This document shows positions 59,672 to 64,000 of a DNA stretch of 64,000 bases, in pieces. This DNA comes from Janibacter limosus (GTDB lineage: Bacteria > Actinomycetota > Actinomycetes > Actinomycetales > Dermatophilaceae). The notes under the pieces are model-generated. The model was not told the origin of the DNA, made no database searches, and saw only the letters and a list, made by a program, of their open reading frames with translations. Each line of letters opens with the position of its first letter. Position 1 is the first letter of the stretch. The translations under genes were made by a program, and so were the position numbers. The DNA lies in contig NZ_CP036164.1 in NCBI RefSeq assembly GCF_004295485.1, positions 62,001 to 126,000 on the forward strand, in the 5' to 3' direction.

Positions 59672-60874
59672 TCAGCGCGCGGCTGCCAGCCGGGCCATGA
59701 GCTGGGCGCGAGCGGGGTGCCGCTCGTCGTCGAGGGCCTCGAGGGCACGCTGGACGACCTCGGCGTCGGGGACGACCTCGCTGTAGGCGAGCACGGCGGA
59801 GGGGTCGGGGTTGCCGAGCAGGCACTCGCGCACGGCCACGGCGAGGTACTCGGCCAGCTCGGTGAGATGCGGTGAGCGGGTGCCGGGCACGAGGTCGCCG
59901 CCGTAGGCGTCGACGGCCGCGCGTGCATCGCCACGGCGCACCGCCGCGCGCACCGCCTCGACATCGCTCGTCACCGGCAGGTCGAGGCGGTAGGGACGCG
60001 AGGCAAGGCGTCCGCCGAGCGCGGAACGCAGGTGGCTGACCTCGGACTTCAGCGTGCTCGTGGAGACCCGCTCGTCGCCGTAGACGTGGGCGTGCAGCTC
60101 GCCGAGCGAGAGGCCACCGGAGTGCAGCGCGAGGAGCGCGAGGATCTCGCACTGGCGTCGGGTGAGCAGCAGCCGGGCCCCGTCGAGGTGGACCTCGACG
60201 GCACCGAGCAGCCGCAGGTGCAGTCCGGCAGAAAGTGCCCCATCGGCCGCGGGGCTGCCTGACGGCGGGATGGCCGTCTCGAGGAGCCGGGCGAGCGCCT
60301 GGGCGGTGGCCGCGCCGATGGGGTGGCCGCGGTCCCAGGTGGTCGACAGGTCCAGGACGCCGAGCTGCACTCCGGTCACCGGGTCATGGACGGGTGCCGC
60401 CCAGCAGACCCAGCTGTGGACGATCGGGGCGTAGTGCTCGGCGGCGAAGACGGTCGAGACGCGGTCGTTGCGCAGGGCGAGGTTGAGGGCGTTGGTGCCC
60501 ACGCTCCCTTCGTCCCAGCGGCCGCCGGCGACGAAGTTGACCTCCTCGGCGGCATTGCGCATGACCCGGCCGCCGTAGGTCCACAGGATCCGCGTCTGCG
60601 GGTCGGTCACGGCGACGACGAGGTCGCCGTCCTCGGCGGCGGAGCGCAGCGCGCCCTCGAGCCGGTTGACCGCTGCCGACAGCGGTGAGTCCTCGAACCT
60701 GCTGCGCGTCTCGCCCTCGTCGGCCAGCGGTGCGGCGTCGACGGCGTCGATGACCTGCTCGGCGGAGCGCTGCCACGAGGAGAGGATCTCGGGGCGCACG
60801 TCGGTGTCGGGGGTGCTGCCCTGTCGCCAGCGCTCCCAGGCTCGCTCGAGCGTGCGTCGTCGCCCGGACTCCAT
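59672..60874 (-). CDS. GAF-domain regulator with SARP/OmpR-type winged helix
   Basis: The 400-residue protein begins with the AcoR-like N-terminal part (LSSWQRSAEQVIDAVDAAP; VMRNAAEEVNFVAGGRWDEGSVGTNALNLAL; GVLDLSTTWDRGHPIG). The usual AAA+ sigma-54 domain is missing. Instead the C terminus has a winged helix (LLLTRRQCEILALLALHSGGLSLGELHAHVYGDERVSTSTLKSEVSHLRSALG) and a helical tail. It probably senses a small molecule such as an alcohol or aldehyde and may activate the nearby aldehyde dehydrogenase operon. The start is ambiguous between ATG 60874 and GTG 60883. Confidence 0.82.
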   Translation of the reverse strand: MESGRRRTLERAWERWRQGSTPDTDVRPEILSSWQRSAEQVIDAVDAAPLADEGETRSRFEDSPLSAAVNRLEGALRSAAEDGDLVVAVTDPQTRILWTYGGRVMRNAAEEVNFVAGGRWDEGSVGTNALNLALRNDRVSTVFAAEHYAPIVHSWVCWAAPVHDPVTGVQLGVLDLSTTWDRGHPIGAATAQALARLLETAIPPSGSPAADGALSAGLHLRLLGAVEVHLDGARLLLTRRQCEILALLALHSGGLSLGELHAHVYGDERVSTSTLKSEVSHLRSALGGRLASRPYRLDLPVTSDVEAVRAAVRRGDARAAVDAYGGDLVPGTRSPHLTELAEYLAVAVRECLLGNPDPSAVLAYSEVVPDAEVVQRALEALDDERHPARAQLMARLAAAR

Positions 60875-60941
60875 CGCCGCCACCGGCCTCCTCCTCGTGG
60901 TCCCTGCCCAGCGTAGGTGGGCTGGGCCATATGGTCGAGGG

Positions 60942-61472
60942 ATGAGCGCAGCAGCCGGCACCCTGACCTGGACCCCCGCGGCAGAGCGGCCCGATCTGCT
61001 CGCCGCGCCCGTGGCCGAGGCGATCGCCGCGTTGCCCTCCGCCCGCGTCGCCGAGATCGACCCGGACCTGGCGGACACCGCAGCCTTCTGCGAGGCCTAC
61101 GGCTCGCCGATGGAGTTCTCCGCCAACTGCGTCGTCGTCGCCGGGCGAAGGGGAGGGGAGACCAAGCACGCTGCCGTCCTGGTCCTCGCGAGCGACCGGG
61201 CCGACATCAACGGCGTCGTGCGCCGTCACATCGACGCGCGCAAGATCTCCTTCGCGCCGATGGCCGAGGCCGTCGAGATCACCGGCATGGAGTACGGCGG
61301 TATCACCCCGGTCGGCCTGCCCGCGGACTGGCCGGTCCTCATCGACGACGCCGTCCTGGCGGCCGGTGAGGTCGTCATCGGCTCCGGGGTCCGCGGGTCC
61401 AAGCTGCTCGTGGACGCGACCGAGCTGGCCGCGCTGCCGAGCGCCGAGGTGCTGGCGCTCGCACAAGCCTGA
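60942..61472 (+). CDS. YbaK/EbsC-family aminoacyl-tRNA editing protein
   Basis: The 176-residue protein has the YbaK/ProX deacylase fold: CEAYGSPMEFSANCVVVAG, KHAAVLVLASDRADINGVVRRHI, ISFAPMAEAVEITGMEYGGITPVGLP and the final VVIGSGVRGSKLLVDATELAALP. It hydrolyses mischarged tRNAs such as Cys- or Ala-tRNAPro. It appears leaderless (TATGGT six bases before the ATG). It converges on the RNase J gene at a strong terminator. Confidence 0.92.
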   Translation: MSAAAGTLTWTPAAERPDLLAAPVAEAIAALPSARVAEIDPDLADTAAFCEAYGSPMEFSANCVVVAGRRGGETKHAAVLVLASDRADINGVVRRHIDARKISFAPMAEAVEITGMEYGGITPVGLPADWPVLIDDAVLAAGEVVIGSGVRGSKLLVDATELAALPSAEVLALAQA

Positions 61473-61473
61473 G

Positions 61474-61507
61474 CTGCGCCTGCTGGGGCTGGCCCCAGCA
61501 GGCGCAG
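61474..61507. terminator. Bidirectional terminator between YbaK-like and RNase J genes
   Basis: CTGCGCCTGCTGGGG (61474-61488) pairs perfectly with CCCCAGCAGGCGCAG (61493-61507) around a four-base loop, exactly in the gap between the two converging genes. Confidence 0.88.
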
Positions 61508-61511
61508 TCGA

Positions 61512-63197
61512 TCACGCCTCGACGACCACCGGGATGACCAGCGGGTTGCGGCGGTGCTTGCGGCCGGCCCACTGGGTGACGGCACGCCCGATCCGCTTCT
61601 CGAGGTCGATCGGGTCGCCGACCCCGTCCGACGCAGCGGCGGCGAGGGCCTTCTCGATCGACGGGATCGCGTCGTCGAAGAGGGAGTCGTCGGCGCCCAG
61701 GCCGCGGGTGAGGAACTCCGGCGGCTCGACCAGCTTGCCCGTGTCGATGTCGATGAGCGCGAGCACCGTGACGATGCCCTCCTGGCTCAGGGTGACGCGG
61801 TCGCGCAGGCTCTCCTCGGTCACTCCGCCGACGTTGCCTGCGGAGACGTAGACGTAGCCGGCGCGGACCTTGCCGACGACGCGCACCTGGCCGTCCTGCA
61901 GGTCGACGACGACGCCGTCGTCGACGACCGGGACGTGCTCGGGGTCGAGGCCGGTGGCGATGGCCAGGTCGGCGTTGGCCTGCAGGTGACGCCACTCGCC
62001 GTGGACCGGCATGACATTGCGCGGCTTGACGAGGTTGTAGCAGTAGACGAGCTCGCCCGCGCTGGCGTGGCCGGAGACGTGCACCTTGGCGTTGCCCTTG
62101 TGGACGACGTCGGCGCCGCGCCGGGTCAGGCCGTTGATGACCCGCGAGATGGAGGTCTCGTTGCCGGGGATGAGCGAGGAGGCCATCAGCACGGTGTCGT
62201 TGTCGCCGATGCGGATCTGGTGGTCACCGCTGGCCATGCGGGACAGCGCGGCCATCGGCTCGCCCTGCGACCCGGTGCACACGAGGGTGACCTTGCGGTC
62301 GGGGAGCTTGGCGAGCTCCTTGACGTCGACGACGAGCCCGCGGGGGACGTCGAGGTAGCCGAGCTGGCGGGCGATGTCCATGTTGCGCACCATCGACCGG
62401 CCGACGAAGGCGACCTTGCGCTTGTTGCGGTGCGCCGAGTCCAGCACCTGCTGGATGCGGTGGACGTGGCTGGCGAAGCTGGAGACGATGACGCGCCCCG
62501 GGGCGGTGCGGAAGACGGTCTCGATGGCCGGCGCCAGGTCCTTCTCGGCGGTCGTGAAGCCGGGCACCTCCGCGTTGGTGGAGTCGGTGCAGAAGAGGTC
62601 GACGCCCTCGGCGCCCAGACGGGCGAAGGCGGGCAGGTCGGTCAGCCGCTTGTCGAGCGGGAACTGGTCCATCTTGAAGTCACCGGTGTGCAGCAGCAGG
62701 CCTGCTGTGGTGCGCACGGCGACGGCCAGCCCGTCGGGGATGGAGTGGTTGACCGCGATGAACTCGCAGCCGAAGGGACCCAGGTCCCGGTGGTCACCCT
62801 CGACGACCTCGATGGTCGTGGGCTTGATCCGGTGCTCCTTGAGCTTCGCGGTGATCATCGCCAGGGTGAGCCGCGACCCGATCAGGGGGATGTTGTTGCG
62901 CAGCTTGAGCAGGTAGGGCACGCCACCGATGTGGTCCTCGTGCCCGTGGGTCAGGACGACGCCGACGATGTCGTCGAGGCGGTCCTTGAGGTAGGTGAAG
63001 TCCGGCAGGATGACGTCGACGCCCGGCTGGTGCTCCTCGGGGAAGAGGACGCCGCAGTCGATCACCAGGATCTTGCCGCGGTGCTCCAGGACCATCATGT
63101 TGCGGCCCACCTCGCCGAGGCCACCCAGCGGGATGACTCGCAGGGCGTCCTTGGGCAGTGCGGGGGGTGCGCCCAGCTCGGGGTGCGGATGACTCAT
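61512..63197 (-). CDS. rnj: Ribonuclease J
   Basis: The 561-residue enzyme is a metallo-beta-lactamase/beta-CASP ribonuclease with endonuclease and 5' exonuclease activity in RNA decay. It shows IPLGGLGEVGRNMMVLEH, the metal motif VLTHGHEDHIGGVPYLLKL, HTGDFKMDQFPLD, TNAEVPGFT, the beta-CASP motif HVSGHASAGELVYC and the C-terminal dimerisation domain. Length and architecture are usual. GAGGAG stands six bases before the ATG. Confidence 0.97.
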   Translation of the reverse strand: MSHPHPELGAPPALPKDALRVIPLGGLGEVGRNMMVLEHRGKILVIDCGVLFPEEHQPGVDVILPDFTYLKDRLDDIVGVVLTHGHEDHIGGVPYLLKLRNNIPLIGSRLTLAMITAKLKEHRIKPTTIEVVEGDHRDLGPFGCEFIAVNHSIPDGLAVAVRTTAGLLLHTGDFKMDQFPLDKRLTDLPAFARLGAEGVDLFCTDSTNAEVPGFTTAEKDLAPAIETVFRTAPGRVIVSSFASHVHRIQQVLDSAHRNKRKVAFVGRSMVRNMDIARQLGYLDVPRGLVVDVKELAKLPDRKVTLVCTGSQGEPMAALSRMASGDHQIRIGDNDTVLMASSLIPGNETSISRVINGLTRRGADVVHKGNAKVHVSGHASAGELVYCYNLVKPRNVMPVHGEWRHLQANADLAIATGLDPEHVPVVDDGVVVDLQDGQVRVVGKVRAGYVYVSAGNVGGVTEESLRDRVTLSQEGIVTVLALIDIDTGKLVEPPEFLTRGLGADDSLFDDAIPSIEKALAAAASDGVGDPIDLEKRIGRAVTQWAGRKHRRNPLVIPVVVEA

Positions 63198-63308
63198 TGA
63201 TCTCCTCGGTACAGGGGTGGATAGGTGGGGTGTTGACTGCTCATGACATTACTCTTACGCAACGGTAGGTTTGCGCCGCCCGTGGTGGCGCGCACCCGAT
63301 GGGGCTGG

Positions 63309-63722
63309 CTAGTGGGCCTCCGGCGGTGCCGGCAGCGAGAGCTGCGCGAGCTGGTGGGTGAATGACTCGGCTCGTGCGGTGGCTTCCTTCAGCTCGGTCA
63401 CCTTGGTGACCGCGTCGTCGCGGATCGCGTCGACCTGCGCCCGGGCGCAGGTGGCGTCGGCCGCGTCCGCCGTGGGGTCACCGAGGACGTCGAGGGCATC
63501 CACGAGCTGACGCATCTCCTCGATCGAGAAGCCGAGCGGCTTCATCGGGGTGATCAGCAGCAGGCGCTCGATGTCGGCCTCGCCGTAGAGGCGGAAGCCG
63601 CCGTCGGTCCGGGACGAAGGGGTGAGCAGGCCCATCTCCTCGTAGTACCGCAGGGTGCGGTGCGAGAGTCCGGTGCGGCTGACGACCTCACCGATCTGGA
63701 CGTGGGGCTCGCTCTCGCTCAC
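63309..63722 (-). CDS. MerR-family transcriptional regulator
   Basis: The 137-residue protein has a MerR N-terminal domain (VQIGEVVSRTGLSHRTLRYYEEMGLLTPSSRTDGGFRLYGEADIERL) and a coiled-coil C terminus without conserved metal-binding cysteines apart from one (TCARAQVD). The effector is unknown. It starts at GTG 63722 overlapping the stop of prfC (GTGA), so it is co-transcribed with it. In the 111 bases before RNase J I see only AT-rich TTACGCAA and TAGG-type words, no firm operator. Confidence 0.88.
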   Translation of the reverse strand: MSESEPHVQIGEVVSRTGLSHRTLRYYEEMGLLTPSSRTDGGFRLYGEADIERLLLITPMKPLGFSIEEMRQLVDALDVLGDPTADAADATCARAQVDAIRDDAVTKVTELKEATARAESFTHQLAQLSLPAPPEAH

Positions 63723-64000
63723 GCACCCACCTCGTCGTCGACGGCGAAGATGGGCGGGAGGCTGCCGCTGGGCAGTCGTCCGGCGATGGCGTGCATGCGC
63801 CAGGTGTCGGCGAAGAGCGCGACCACCACGCCGTCGGTCCGCTCGAGCACCTCCGCGCCGCGCTCGCGGTCGACGACGGGCGCTGCCTCGGGGGTGACGC
63901 GGCTCGCGACGCCGTAGGCGAGACGGTCCTGGCTGGCGGGCGCGCCGAACTCGTGCTCGAGCCGGTGGGCCGCGACCTCGAACTGCATCGGGCCTACTGC
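63719..64000 (-). CDS. prfC: Peptide chain release factor 3, C-terminal part (runs off the right edge)
   Basis: The frame enters from the right edge and ends at TGA 63721-63719, giving about 93 residues. The sequence AVGPMQFEVAAHRLEHEFGA matches the start of the RF3 C-terminal domain (GxLQFEV...RL..E.G), and the tail RLPSGSLPPIFAVDDEVGA fits its end. RF3 is a GTPase that recycles RF1/RF2 from the ribosome. The GTPase domain lies outside the window, so the call rests on this one motif. Confidence 0.75.
   Translation of the reverse strand, partial: AVGPMQFEVAAHRLEHEFGAPASQDRLAYGVASRVTPEAAPVVDRERGAEVLERTDGVVVALFADTWRMHAIAGRLPSGSLPPIFAVDDEVGA

Noticed and set aside
63198..63308. MerR operator in front of RNase J
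   Set aside because: AT-rich words such as TTACGCAA are present but there is no clear dyad with the spacing MerR proteins need.

Overview
The window is about 64 kb of high-GC DNA. It is densely coding, strongly prefers G/C at third codon positions, and shows no rRNA or tRNA gene, insertion sequence, phage module or CRISPR array. The gene and regulatory set points to a Gram-positive actinobacterium: HspR/HAIR heat-shock control, DevR/DevS (DosR-type) dormancy regulation, an IdeR/DtxR-type iron box, an LprG/P55-like pair, RNase J, CsoR-CopA and many leaderless promoters. By overall look I would guess the Intrasporangiaceae/Dermatophilaceae (Janibacter-like). That placement is an inference, not a database result.

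Left part (1-16 kb) is an anaerobic/dormancy block. After a partial gene and an unusual GNAT acetyltransferase fused to a decayed GyrB-like ATPase domain comes a tightly overlapping leftward operon narK-narG-narH-narJ-narI-cupin for respiratory nitrate reduction. Divergent from it are devS, two universal stress proteins, devR, a pyridoxamine-phosphate-oxidase-fold protein, a DoxX-family membrane protein and a small protein. Six near-palindromic GGGNC-type boxes sit in front of these genes and look like the binding sites of the local DevR, so this looks like a compact hypoxia regulon.

16-29 kb holds the heat-shock core: dnaK-grpE-dnaJ-hspR and, further on, clpB, each preceded by HAIR operators. 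In between lie a self-contained membrane protein/Xre regulator pair with a long operator, an SGNH hydrolase, a SufS-like aminotransferase, an RraB-like protein and an LCP cell-wall ligase. 29-46 kb is mixed metabolism and envelope: a heteromeric acyl-CoA dehydrogenase pair, an FAD monooxygenase, an LprG-like lipoprotein with a P55-like exporter, xthA, hydrolases, an SDR, hemerythrin, pyrE, an IdeR-controlled siderophore-interacting protein, a HAD phosphatase, DUF1206, an ABC-F protein with a possible leader peptide, PAP2 and a SpoU methyltransferase. 46-64 kb carries a two-component system with an ABC-2 exporter, copA-csoR with a CsoR operator, ilvA, an aldehyde dehydrogenase/DUF779 operon, pgm, a GAF-wHTH regulator, a YbaK-like editing protein, RNase J, a MerR regulator and the end of prfC.

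The most striking non-genic signal is a dispersed, strongly over-represented motif (consensus RCGAAGGGRG). It occurs about once per kb in both orientations, in all reading frames where it forces rare codons, and as inverted pairs that make terminators. A second intergenic family is a 31-bp tandem repeat built on CCTTAAGG; in one place it supplies the stop codons of two converging genes.
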